The position numbers and the translations under genes are program-made. The notes beneath the pieces were generated by a model. It saw only the letters and a list, made by a program, of their open reading frames with translations. It searched no databases and had not been told where the DNA came from. DNA of 7,897 nucleotides from Pseudomonadota bacterium (lineage in GTDB: Bacteria > Pseudomonadota > Alphaproteobacteria > Rhizobiales > Xanthobacteraceae), in NCBI GenBank assembly GCA_023391175.1, contig JAEWBL010000333.1, forward strand, positions 1 to 7,897, in the 5' to 3' direction. Positions 1 through 6,843 of the stretch are shown here, piece after piece (within the stretch, counting starts at the first letter, position 1; each line of letters begins with the position of its first letter).

Positions 1-2077
1 GGCCGACGCGCGTGGCGCGCGGTAGCGCCTGGGGCGCATCCTCTCCCCATTCCTCATCGATCGCGCGGCGCATGGCCTCGCCCTGCCAGCTTCCGGGCGA
101 CCGGGGCAAGCGGGCCGACACCTCGGCGGGGCCGTAGGCGTCCGAAGGGTATGAATCGCGCGGAGCTGCGCGCTCCACCCCGACCCGCTGCGGATGCGCC
201 GAAGCGAGGCCCAGCGGCGGCTCGCGCCGCGCGTCCCCCGCACGGCTATCCGGCCGGCGTGGCCGTTCCGCAGGCCGCTCGACGGGACGACGATCGGAAG
301 CCCGCTCCAACGGCCGCTCCAAGGACCGATCATATGCCCGATCCTGGGGCCGATCCTGATCGTTCATGGAATACTCCGGCTCGGAGCCCCTCAGGGCCTC
401 GCGGTAGGGGGCGGGCGCCTCGGCGGGCAACGGGGCGGCTGCAGGCCATTCGTCATCGCTGGGGTGCGCAGGGGGGGCGTAAGGCGGTTCGGTGTGGCGA
501 TCCTCCTCCCACCGGTGTTCGTCCCGCCATTCGCGCTCTCGCCACTCGGCATCGCGACCCGCGTCGTGATGTCCGGCACGGCGAGTGTCCGGGCCGTCCC
601 AGGAGGTGTCCTCGGCAGCGGGTTCGGCAGCGCTTTCCACCCAATCGGTCTGCCGCCATTCGCCGTCACGCAGCAGCCGGCCCTCGCGTGTATCGCGATC
701 GCGCGGCCGGGACGGCTCGGCTTCGAGCCAGTCGCGGCTTTCGGAGAGCGCGCGTCGGGACCGGCGCGGCGTGTCATCATCCGGCGGGCCGGGCTCATCT
801 TCACGCGCGTACGGTCGGGGCGCGGCATGGTCGACACGGGGGGGTGCCGGTGCCTGCTGTCGCGTATCGTGCTCGGGCACCTCATGGGGCCGCGGCGGGC
901 GCCTTTCCTGCGCCTTCAGGCGACGAATGCGGTCCTCGATGGGCTCGGACACCTGCGGGCCCGGCGAAAAATCATCCAGGAACGGCAGCAGTGGATCGTC
1001 TAGCTCCGGCGAATGGGGCGCCGGGTCGTCGGACTGCATGGCGAGTCGCGACGCAGGCCCCCGGCTCGGGCGCTGCATGGGGCGCAACTGGGGCTCCACG
1101 CGCTCGCTGGCACGGCCGTCCGGCGGGCCCCGTCGGGCGGGCGTCCGCTCGGAATGGTGGCCATGGTCCTCGTCGAGACTCAGGGCTGGGCGGGACTGCA
1201 GATCGGCGCGCGCGTCCACCTGCGGCTCCCTCTTGGATTCCCCGCGGGGCAGGGGCGCCGTGTCGTGATCCAGATCCGCGTCGCGCCGCGGGCCGGGACG
1301 ACGCGGCGGTACATCGTCCGGGTCGTCCTGCACGCCGCCGAACGAAGGCTCGCGACGGCCGTCGCCTCCCCCGCGCAGATTGGACTCGGCGGGACGGCGG
1401 CGCTCGGGCTGTGCCTCCCCTCGGTCGGGATGGCGCACGGGCGGATCAAAACCGGGTTCATCCCGGACGGGCTGGTGATGGAGAGGCAGTTCGCGCGCGG
1501 GCCGATCGAAGGCGAGATCGCGCCGCTCCGCCTGGCCCGCGCGGGCGCGGCTTTCTCGCAGGGGCATGGGCGGCTTCGCCGGCTCGGATGCAAGATCGCG
1601 GTCGGCTTCGGGATCGGGGAAGGGCAACGGCAGCTCTGCGCTTTCGGGCAGCTCGGGAAGGATATCCTCCTCCCCTCCCCGCCCCTTGCCACGCCGGCGC
1701 GGAAGCAGGCCGAGCAGGCCGCCGAATGTGACACCCTCCCCGCCCGCCGCACGGGCCGGGCGGGGAGACCGCATGGACGCCACCTCGCGCTCGATGCCGA
1801 GATCCTGGACGTAGCGCACGCCCTGATCCTTCAGCACCCGCTGGGCGCCCTTGATGGTGAAGCCGTCGGTATAGAGCAGGTGCCGGATGCCGCGCAGGAG
1901 GTCCACGTCCTCCGGCCGATAGAATCGCCGGCCGCCGGCGCGCTTCACCGGCTTGATCTGGGTGAATCGGCTTTCCCAGAAACGCAGGACGTGCTGCGGC
2001 AGCTCAAGCTCGTCCGCCACCTCGCTGATGGTCCGGAAGGCGTCCGGAGCTTTCTCCGTCTCGCGCGCGTCGCCCAC
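1..2077 (-). CDS. MerR-family regulator with very long disordered C-terminal tail (partial, runs off left edge)
   Basis: The frame from GTG at 2077 is open for 692 codons to the left edge with no stop, so the C-terminus is missing. Residues 14-90 are a MerR winged-helix DNA-binding domain: [20 protein letters not shown], then WESRF, the wing stretch [17 protein letters not shown] (43-59) and [20 protein letters not shown] (64-83). Alphaproteobacteria commonly carry such a gene after ihfA; its target is unknown to me. The effector part of a classical metal-sensing MerR is absent. After about residue 115 the chain is Arg, Asp, Glu, Pro and Ala rich, with hydrophobic islands at 118-129 and 359-391, a tetrapeptide repeat at 573-596 and ten tryptophans at 450-677. 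Codons in this frame are GC-rich at the third position and poorest in GC at the second, as in real genes. The GTG start is supported by GGGAG five bases upstream and an in-frame TGA before it. Usual relatives, as I recall, are 150-350 residues, so the tail is the oddity. Confidence 0.85.
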   Translation of the reverse strand, partial: MGDARETEKAPDAFRTISEVADELELPQHVLRFWESRFTQIKPVKRAGGRRFYRPEDVDLLRGIRHLLYTDGFTIKGAQRVLKDQGVRYVQDLGIEREVASMRSPRPARAAGGEGVTFGGLLGLLPRRRGKGRGGEEDILPELPESAELPLPFPDPEADRDLASEPAKPPMPLRESRARAGQAERRDLAFDRPARELPLHHQPVRDEPGFDPPVRHPDRGEAQPERRRPAESNLRGGGDGRREPSFGGVQDDPDDVPPRRPGPRRDADLDHDTAPLPRGESKREPQVDARADLQSRPALSLDEDHGHHSERTPARRGPPDGRASERVEPQLRPMQRPSRGPASRLAMQSDDPAPHSPELDDPLLPFLDDFSPGPQVSEPIEDRIRRLKAQERRPPRPHEVPEHDTRQQAPAPPRVDHAAPRPYAREDEPGPPDDDTPRRSRRALSESRDWLEAEPSRPRDRDTREGRLLRDGEWRQTDWVESAAEPAAEDTSWDGPDTRRAGHHDAGRDAEWREREWRDEHRWEEDRHTEPPYAPPAHPSDDEWPAAAPLPAEAPAPYREALRGSEPEYSMNDQDRPQDRAYDRSLERPLERASDRRPVERPAERPRRPDSRAGDARREPPLGLASAHPQRVGVERAAPRDSYPSDAYGPAEVSARLPRSPGSWQGEAMRRAIDEEWGEDAPQALPRATRVG
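290..361 (-). repeat. Degenerate 12-bp tandem repeat, about six units, inside the merR tail
   Basis: On the plus strand, units begin at 290, 302, 314, 326, 338 and 350. Five start with CCGATC or CCGCTC and the one at 290 starts ACGATC. Two adjacent units share CCGCTCCAA and two share CCGATCCTG. Read on the minus strand in the merR frame, they encode four-residue units ending in Asp-Arg or Glu-Arg: [24 protein letters not shown]. The pattern decays into RPVER and PAER. The repeat keeps the frame, which supports the coding assignment, and could vary in copy number between strains. Confidence 0.7.
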
Positions 2078-2124
2078 CTTGTCTCCCGCCTCGTTCGACC
2101 GAATCGCCCAGAGCCCGTCGAGGA

Positions 2125-2153
2125 ATCATAGGTGCGATTGGCGCATGCGGAAA
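2125..2153 (-). promoter_or_regulatory. Candidate sigma70-type promoter for merR
   Basis: On the minus strand a TTTCCG element (2148-2153) is followed after 17 bases by TATGAT (2125-2130), which matches five of six bases of the -10 consensus. The implied transcript would start near 2118 and have a leader of about 40 bases before the GTG at 2077. The -35 element is weak. The 160-base gap between ihfA and merR makes a separate promoter plausible, but read-through from ihfA is equally possible. Confidence 0.35.
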
Positions 2154-2237
2154 GGCGGGCAAGCCACAGCAAGGGCTTGTCCCCGGGTGTTCGCGCGATC
2201 GGTTACGAAATCCTGTCCGCTGGGCGGGCGTCGAGGA

Positions 2238-2555
2238 TCAGTCCTCGTCCGTCCCGTCCGGCTCGGTGCCGTTGATGCGGTGCTTCAGGATGCTGGAGGG
2301 CTTGAAGACCATGACCCGGCGGGGCTCGATGGGCACCTCCTGGCCGGTCTTGGGATTGCGCCCGATGCGCTCGCCCTTGTCGCGCACGACGAAGGAGCCG
2401 AACGAAGACAGCTTGACCGTCTCGCCACGGGCGAGGCAGTCCGCGATCTCCTTGAGAACCATCTCGACGAGTTGGGCAGACTCGGTACGAGACAGTCCTA
2501 CCTGCTGATAGACGGCCTCACACAGATCCGCCCGCGTTACGGTCCGACCAGCCAT
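2238..2555 (-). CDS. ihfA: Integration host factor alpha subunit (IHF-alpha)
   Basis: A 105-residue member of the HU/IHF family, the usual length. IHF-alpha pairs with IHF-beta (gene not in this window) and sharply bends DNA at specific sites, acting in transcription, recombination and nucleoid structure. The N-terminus [20 protein letters not shown] is typical. The conserved core [20 protein letters not shown] is followed by [20 protein letters not shown], which contains the beta-arm with the DNA-intercalating proline region. The IHF-alpha assignment over HU or IHF-beta rests on this core and on the neighbourhood beside merR in alphaproteobacteria. The frame opens 26 codons further upstream, but the ATG at 2555 is chosen because it starts the family's normal N-terminus and has GGGGAG a few bases before it. 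It lies alone between gaps of 160 and 207 bases and probably has its own promoter. Confidence 0.95.
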   Translation of the reverse strand: MAGRTVTRADLCEAVYQQVGLSRTESAQLVEMVLKEIADCLARGETVKLSSFGSFVVRDKGERIGRNPKTGQEVPIEPRRVMVFKPSSILKHRINGTEPDGTDED

Positions 2556-2719
2556 ATGTCTCCCCGACCCCTGAAAGCGCGCTCGGACCGGCCGCCAACG
2601 CCCTGCGACCGCCCAGCCTTGCAAACGCAGCAATTCTTAACAGTTGAGGCTGCACGAATGTGACGGATACGACGCCGCACCTCAACGAGCCCCAGCGCCT
2701 GTGGGCAACGGCGTCCGGC

Positions 2720-2749
2720 AAACTAGCCGCGCGGGCCGAACAAGGTCAA
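2720..2749 (-). promoter_or_regulatory. Candidate promoter for ihfA
   Basis: In the 207-base gap between fabH and ihfA the minus strand has TTGACC (2744-2749), five of six matches to the -35 consensus, then TAGTTT (2720-2725) after 18 bases. The alternative hexamer CTAGTT gives 17-base spacing. The predicted leader would be about 155 bases. This would let ihfA be transcribed apart from plsX-fabH. No hairpin terminator was seen after fabH, so co-transcription is also possible. Confidence 0.4.
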
Positions 2750-2762
2750 CGCTTTATGTGGC

Positions 2763-3737
2763 TTACCAGCGGATCAACGCCGACCCCCAGGTGAATCCAC
2801 CGCCCATCGCCTCAAGCAGGACCAGATCACCCTGCGTAATCCGGCCATCCCGCACTGCGACATCAAGCGCCAGGGGGATGGAGGCGGCGGAGGTGTTGCC
2901 GTGGAGGTCCACGGTGGTCACCACCTTCTCCGGCGCGATCCCCAGCTTCTGGGCGCTGGCGTCGATGATGCGGCGGTTGGCCTGATGGGGCACGAACCAG
3001 TCGATGCTCGCGGCACTCTCGCCGGTGGCGGCGAAGGCATCCTCGATCACGTCGGTGATCATCCCCACCGCGTGCTTGAACACTTCCTTGCCTTCCATGC
3101 GCAGATGGCCGGCGGTGCCCGTCGTGGAGGGCCCGCCGTCCACATAGAGCTTGGCGCGATGCCGTCCGTCCGAGCGCAGGTGGGAGGTGAGGAGACCGGA
3201 ATTGCCGGCCGACGCCGCATCCACGCCTTCCAGCACCAGCGCACCGGCGCCGTCGCCGAACAGCACGCAGGTGCCGCGGTCCTCCCAGTCGAGGATGCGC
3301 GAGAAGGTCTCGGCACCGATCACCAGCGCCCGCTTGAAGGCACCGGTCTTCAGATAGGCATCCGCCGTGGCGAGGGCGAAGACGAAGCCCGAGCACACCG
3401 CCTGGATGTCGAAGGCCGCGCCGCGCGTAATACCCAGTTCGGCCTGCACGGTCACGGAGGTGGCCGGAAACGTCTGGTCCGGGGTTGCCGTGCCGAGGAC
3501 GATCAGGTCGATGTCGGCGGCGGTGAGGCCGGACGCATCAAGCGCGCGCTGGGCCGCCTTGATGGCGAGGTGCGAGGTGAACTCACCCTCCGCAGCGATA
3601 TGCCTCTGGCGGATGCCGGTGCGCTGGACGATCCACTCGTCGGACGTGTCCATGCGCGCCGCGAGATCGGCATTGCTGAGGACCCGCTCGGGGAGATAGG
3701 ACCCGGTGCCCCGGGCGACGGACCTGATACCGCTCAC
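2763..3737 (-). CDS. fabH: 3-oxoacyl-[acyl-carrier-protein] synthase III (FabH)
   Basis: FabH condenses acetyl-CoA with malonyl-ACP to start type II fatty acid synthesis in the cytoplasm. The protein has 324 residues, normal for the family. The catalytic triad is intact: Cys115 in AVCSGF, His251 in PHQANRRI and Asn281 in [10 protein letters not shown]. The N-terminal [18 protein letters not shown] (31-48) and the C-terminal [16 protein letters not shown] (309-324) are hallmarks of KAS III. The start is GTG at 3737, overlapping the TGA of plsX as GTGA. A strong ribosome-binding sequence, GGAAGGA at 3743-3749, lies inside the end of plsX, so translation is probably coupled. The pairing with plsX fits shared control of acyl-chain supply. 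Confidence 0.97.
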   Translation of the reverse strand: MSGIRSVARGTGSYLPERVLSNADLAARMDTSDEWIVQRTGIRQRHIAAEGEFTSHLAIKAAQRALDASGLTAADIDLIVLGTATPDQTFPATSVTVQAELGITRGAAFDIQAVCSGFVFALATADAYLKTGAFKRALVIGAETFSRILDWEDRGTCVLFGDGAGALVLEGVDAASAGNSGLLTSHLRSDGRHRAKLYVDGGPSTTGTAGHLRMEGKEVFKHAVGMITDVIEDAFAATGESAASIDWFVPHQANRRIIDASAQKLGIAPEKVVTTVDLHGNTSAASIPLALDVAVRDGRITQGDLVLLEAMGGGFTWGSALIRW

Positions 3738-4804
3738 GATTGTCCTTCCGCCCCTGCGGCCTCCGGCCGGCGCTCGGAAATCTCCGGAGGCCTGCGGCTG
3801 GTGAGGCTCTGTTCGATGCGCGCCAGCAGTTCGTGGCGCACCATGTCATAGGCGAGGTCGACGGCGGCGGCGAAGCCCTCCGCGTCGGTGCCCCCGTGGC
3901 TCTTGATGACGATGCCGTTGAGGCCGAGGAACACGCCGCCGTTGGCCCGGCGCGGGTCCATCTTCTCCTTCAGCACGCGAAACGCGTCGCGCGCGAAAAG
4001 ATAGCCGATCCTCGCCCGCAGCGTCCGGCTCATGGCCGAGCGCAGATAGGACGCGAGTTGCTTGGCCGTGCCCTCGGCGGTCTTGAGCGCGATGTTGCCG
4101 GAGAAGCCTTCGGTAACGACCACGTCCACCGTACCGGCGCCGATGTCGTTGCCCTCGACGAAGCCGTGATAGTTCACCGCCACCCCCTCCTCCCGGAGGA
4201 TGCGCGCGGCTTCCTTCACTTCCTCGACGCCCTTGATCTCCTCGACGCCGACGTTGAGGAGGCCCACGGTCGGCTCCTCGATGTCGAACAGCACGCGCGC
4301 CATGGCCGAGCCCATGATCGCCATCTCGACGAGGCTCTTCGCGGTGGCACCGATGGAGGCACCCACGTCCAGAACCACCGTCTCGCCGCGCAGCGTCGGC
4401 CAGATGGCGGCAATGGCGGGGCGGCTGATGCCGGGCATGGTGCGCAGGTTGAAGTTGGCCATGGCCATCAGCGCGCCGGTGTTGCCGGCGGAGACGGCGA
4501 CGTCGGCCTCGTGGACCTTCACCGCGTCGATGGCCTTCCACATGGACGATTTGTAGCGGCCGCGGCGCAGCGCCTGGCTCGGCTTGTCGTCCATGCCCAC
4601 CACCACCTCGGTGTGGACGATGCGGGAGGCCGCCGCGAGCTTGGGATGGCTTTTCAGAACCTCGCGGATCCGCGCCTCGTCGCCATAGAGGACAAAGGCT
4701 GTGTCCGGATGGCGTCCGAGGGAGATTTCCGCTCCGGCAAGGACCGTCTCGGGTCCATGGTCGCCGCCCATGGCGTCGAGGGCGATGCGGACGGCTACGG
4801 TCAT
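3734..4804 (-). CDS. plsX: Phosphate acyltransferase PlsX
   Basis: PlsX converts acyl-ACP and phosphate to acyl-phosphate, which PlsY then uses to acylate glycerol-3-phosphate in phospholipid synthesis; it is a peripheral membrane enzyme. The product is 356 residues, close to the usual 330-350. Family marks are [12 protein letters not shown] (8-19), [20 protein letters not shown] (73-92), [11 protein letters not shown] (104-114), [11 protein letters not shown] (182-192), [16 protein letters not shown] (230-245) and [11 protein letters not shown] (294-304). The last 25 or so residues are Arg/Glu/Pro rich and look like a loose tail. The ATG at 4804 is the natural start, though only a weak ribosome-binding sequence precedes it. 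It is 171 bases from the DUF177 gene and probably begins a plsX-fabH transcription unit. Confidence 0.97.
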   Translation of the reverse strand: MTVAVRIALDAMGGDHGPETVLAGAEISLGRHPDTAFVLYGDEARIREVLKSHPKLAAASRIVHTEVVVGMDDKPSQALRRGRYKSSMWKAIDAVKVHEADVAVSAGNTGALMAMANFNLRTMPGISRPAIAAIWPTLRGETVVLDVGASIGATAKSLVEMAIMGSAMARVLFDIEEPTVGLLNVGVEEIKGVEEVKEAARILREEGVAVNYHGFVEGNDIGAGTVDVVVTEGFSGNIALKTAEGTAKQLASYLRSAMSRTLRARIGYLFARDAFRVLKEKMDPRRANGGVFLGLNGIVIKSHGGTDAEGFAAAVDLAYDMVRHELLARIEQSLTSRRPPEISERRPEAAGAEGQS

Positions 4805-4923
4805 CTCAGGCGTAAATCCCTGCTTCGATCAAATGGCGGCGGGCTCTGCCCTGGCGGAAAAGGTGTGGGATCGGAATCCCGGCAAGCATGTCCCGTCGTT
4901 ACCGTCGCCGTTGCGGCGCGCGG

Positions 4924-4951
4924 ACAATAGCGTGTCGCGGCGGCATCGCAA
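4924..4951 (-). promoter_or_regulatory. Weak candidate promoter upstream of plsX
   Basis: In the 171-base gap between DUF177 and plsX the minus strand carries TTGCGA (4946-4951) and TATTGT (4924-4929) separated by 16 bases. Both boxes match the sigma70 consensus only partly. The leader to the plsX ATG would be about 110 bases. In GC-rich DNA such matches can arise by chance, so this is a suggestion only. Confidence 0.25.
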
Positions 4952-4975
4952 CTGCTCCGCGGCGGCGAGGCGTGC

Positions 4976-5485
4976 TCACTCCTTGTCCTTCAGCCGCGAG
5001 AGCGCGGAGAAGGGCGAGAGCGCGGCGGCATCCTCCGCCGGCGGCTCGAACACCGCGCCGGGCTTGCGCGGGTAGGGATCGACGCCAAGGGCGAGGAACT
5101 CGCACAGCAGCGCGCCCACATCGATCCGCCCGTCCACGATCTCGTCGGGCGGATCGATCCCGTTTTCCTCGTCCTCCTCCGAGCGCACATAGCTGCCGGC
5201 GGGGGCGAAATGGACGTCGATCTCTTCGTCGAGGGGCGCGTCGAACGGCTCGAGCGTGACCCCGCAGGTCTGGCGGACCGTGGCCGTGAGTCGGCCGGAG
5301 ACGCGCACGCCTTCCTTGCCTTCCGGCACGAGATGAAGCGCCGCCACGATCCCTTCGGCGTGCAGCACGCCGATGTGACGGGCAAGCGCCGCCGTGGTTT
5401 CGGCATCCGGCTCGAGCTTCAGGTGGAGGCCCAGCGGCGGGAGGTCCGCGACAGAGATCATGTAGGAATAAGGAAGGTCGCTCAT
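4976..5485 (-). CDS. YceD/DUF177 family protein
   Basis: A 169-residue cytoplasmic protein of the DUF177 family. The E. coli relative YceD has been linked to 23S rRNA accumulation, and a plant relative to chloroplast 23S rRNA processing; the exact biochemical role is unsettled. Family-like parts are VRQTCGVTLEPFDAPLDEEI (70-89), the acidic stretch SEEDEENGIDPPDEIVDGRI (102-121), a DVGALLCEFLALGVDPYPRK segment (122-141) and the ending SPFSALSRLKDKE (157-169). The ATG at 5485 overlaps the TGA of the upstream chaperone gene as ATGA, and GGAGG at 5493-5497 is well placed as a ribosome-binding site, so the two genes form a coupled pair. In many bacteria yceD-type genes sit before rpmF and plsX; here plsX follows but rpmF is not between them. 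Confidence 0.88.
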   Translation of the reverse strand: MSDLPYSYMISVADLPPLGLHLKLEPDAETTAALARHIGVLHAEGIVAALHLVPEGKEGVRVSGRLTATVRQTCGVTLEPFDAPLDEEIDVHFAPAGSYVRSEEDEENGIDPPDEIVDGRIDVGALLCEFLALGVDPYPRKPGAVFEPPAEDAAALSPFSALSRLKDKE

Positions 5486-6045
5486 TGTCCGGCCTCCGGC
5501 GCAGGCCCGTATTCGGGATTCGGCAGCGCCAGCACGCCCCGGGCGAAAGTTTCAAACGGCGTATCGGCAAGGCGCTCGGCTGCGTTGCGAACGTAAGCCG
5601 CGAACGGCTTGGCCGCCGGCGCCGCGCCGTCCGTGCCGAGAATGTTGCGGGCGAGCGCCAGGGCGAGCAGGTCGTTGCCGGACGCGGCCAGCGCGGTATC
5701 ATATGCCGCAGCACGGCCGTAGAAGGCCTCGCCGACCTTCTTCATCTTCTTCGGAACGGTGAGGTCGCCCACGCCCAGTTCGCGCATGGTGGCGTCCATG
5801 TCGGCGGCGAAGGCGTCGAAAATCTCCTGCGACATGGCGCGCGCGATGTCGTCGCCGCCCTTCAGGCGGTGGCAGACGAGGACCGTGTGGAGCACCACCA
5901 TTTCAAAGCGTCCCTCCAGCGTATCGGGAACGCCGAAGTCAGTGTAGAACTCCGCCCGCCGCGACTGTGCCACGATCGCGCCATACAGGCGCTCGATGGT
6001 CTCGCGGGACTTGGCACGCTTTGACGAGCGGAACAGGTTGAGCAT
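5482..6045 (-). CDS. Ubiquinol-cytochrome c chaperone family protein
   Basis: Related to the mitochondrial Cbp3/UQCC1 family that helps assemble the cytochrome bc1 complex. The alphaproteobacterial homologues are common, but their function is mostly inferred. With the ATG at 6045 the product is 187 residues, starting MLNLFRSSKRAKSRETIERL. Typical family parts follow: YGAIVAQSRRAEFYTDFGVP (35-54 of the longer frame), DTLEGRFEMVVLHTVLVCHR, then QEIFDAFAADMDATMRELGV and GDLTVPKKMKKVGEAFYGRA. The frame continues upstream to a TTG at 6087, which would add 14 residues (MPVQLPPDLGPGSE). I prefer the internal ATG because the family usually begins close to this NLF segment; the ribosome-binding sequence there (GGGA) is weak. 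It heads a two-gene unit with DUF177 and is divergent from the bamE-like gene. Confidence 0.87.
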   Translation of the reverse strand: MLNLFRSSKRAKSRETIERLYGAIVAQSRRAEFYTDFGVPDTLEGRFEMVVLHTVLVCHRLKGGDDIARAMSQEIFDAFAADMDATMRELGVGDLTVPKKMKKVGEAFYGRAAAYDTALAASGNDLLALALARNILGTDGAAPAAKPFAAYVRNAAERLADTPFETFARGVLALPNPEYGPAPEAGQ

Positions 6046-6167
6046 TTCGGATCCCGGGCCCAGGTCCGGCGGCAGTTGAACGGGCAAGCGGCGTAACGCG
6101 CCCTCGCCCGCATGGCAAGGGGCGGTAGCCGAGGCGGCGCGCCGGGGCGCCGTTCACAAGGACAAAG
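6046..6167. promoter_or_regulatory. Divergent spacer between the chaperone gene and the bamE-like gene
   Basis: The two flanking genes point away from each other, so this 122-base stretch should hold both promoters. I could not identify a convincing pair of -35 and -10 boxes on either strand. TTGAAC (around 6076, plus strand) and TTGCCA (minus strand) are possible -35 elements without good partners. The only clear site is AAGGA at 6158-6162, the ribosome-binding sequence of the bamE-like gene. Confidence 0.4.
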
Positions 6168-6701
6168 ATGGGGATGCGTGTGGCGTCACTTGACACGAGG
6201 CACTGGCACACGAAGACCGAGCGGACCACCTCACGCCGGAGGCTCGGGCTTGCGGCGACCGCCACGCTCCTGCTCGCCGGTATGGCGCTCGCCGGCTGCG
6301 ACCAGGTGGTCGTGAACGGCACGGGCGGCCAGCTCACCGGCGTCGTTCGCACCTATCAGCGCGGCTACGTGCTGGCCGAGGGCGCGCTCGATCAGGTTCC
6401 GGTCGGGTCGAGCCAGGAGCAGGTGCTGCTCGTGCTTGGCACGCCCTCTACCGTTGCGACCCTGAACGGCGATGCCTTCTTCTACATCTCCCAGACCCAG
6501 CAGCGAGTCGCCTTCCTCAAGCCCGAAATCACCGAGCAGAAGGTGCTGGCGGTCTATTTCGACAAGAACAAGCGGGTGACGCGCATCGCCCAGTACGGAC
6601 TGAAGGACGGCAAGGTGTTCGACTTCGTGTCGCAGACCACGCCCACCAGCGGCGAGGAACTGAGCCTCATCCGCCAGATGATCGGCCTCATCACCTTCTG
6701 A
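6168..6701 (+). CDS. bamE: BamE/SmpA/OmlA-family outer-membrane assembly lipoprotein
   Basis: BamE is a small lipoprotein of the BAM complex that inserts beta-barrel proteins into the outer membrane. This 177-residue protein has a long N-terminus with a basic region (TTSRRRLG, 20-27), a hydrophobic segment and a lipobox LAGC, giving Cys44 as the predicted lipidated residue. The mature part carries the SmpA/OmlA fold signature: RGYVLAEGALDQVPVGSSQE (64-83), then QVLLVLGTPSTVATLNGDAF (84-103), FYISQTQQRVAF and VLAVYFDKNKRVTRIAQYGL. The ATG at 6168 has AAGGA five bases upstream; a second in-frame ATG at 6174 is less well placed. Residue +2 after the cysteine is Asp, which in E. coli favours inner-membrane retention; whether that rule holds here is unknown. 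It is first in the plus-strand group and is followed by a strong hairpin. Confidence 0.92.
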   Translation: MGMRVASLDTRHWHTKTERTTSRRRLGLAATATLLLAGMALAGCDQVVVNGTGGQLTGVVRTYQRGYVLAEGALDQVPVGSSQEQVLLVLGTPSTVATLNGDAFFYISQTQQRVAFLKPEITEQKVLAVYFDKNKRVTRIAQYGLKDGKVFDFVSQTTPTSGEELSLIRQMIGLITF

Positions 6702-6721
6702 TCCGGGGGCTGGATCGCGAG

Positions 6722-6751
6722 AGGGTCTGGCGCGGCAACGCGCCGGGCCTT
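6722..6751 (+). terminator. Strong stem-loop after the bamE-like gene, probable terminator
   Basis: Twenty bases after the bamE stop, GGCGCG (6729-6734) and CGCGCC (6739-6744) pair around a GCAA loop of the GNRA type. The stem extends outwards through mostly Watson-Crick and a few G-T pairs to about 13 base pairs. No run of T follows, only TGACCTT, so it is not a textbook intrinsic terminator. It could end bamE transcription, protect the 3' end of the mRNA or weaken read-through into cobS. Confidence 0.5.
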
Positions 6752-6843
6752 GACCTTCGCCGCAAATGGCGCTCCCAAGGACCCGGGCGGCACGGGAGAC
6801 CGGCCGCCCCTTCCGCAACGTCCGGAGCGACGAGCCCCAACCG

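Noticed and set aside
391..1752. Minus-strand frames of 164 and 190 residues in another phase
   Set aside because: They overlap the continuous merR frame in a different phase and have no family features.
151..2131. Long plus-strand open frames (526, 269, 227 and 372 residues) across the left part
   Set aside because: They are antisense to the merR frame, which begins with a clear MerR domain and has coding-type codon use. Their Arg/Ala/Pro/Gly-rich translations contain no recognisable domain.
2160..2179. Inverted repeat CAAGCC/GGCTTG between ihfA and merR as an ihfA terminator
   Set aside because: The stem has only six base pairs with an eight-base loop and no T-tract follows, so it is too weak to call.
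2600..2660. IHF self-binding site upstream of ihfA near the TCAACTGTTAA sequence
   Set aside because: It resembles the IHF consensus, but the spacing between the two halves is wrong by one base and the 5' bases do not match.
2901..4930. Plus-strand frames of 316 and 396 residues opposite fabH and plsX
   Set aside because: They lie antisense to two intact, well-conserved enzymes. High GC content keeps the opposite frames open.
6702..6843. Possible cobalamin riboswitch upstream of cobS
   Set aside because: The 142-base gap is short, is largely taken by one simple hairpin, and I could not find a B12-box-like element.
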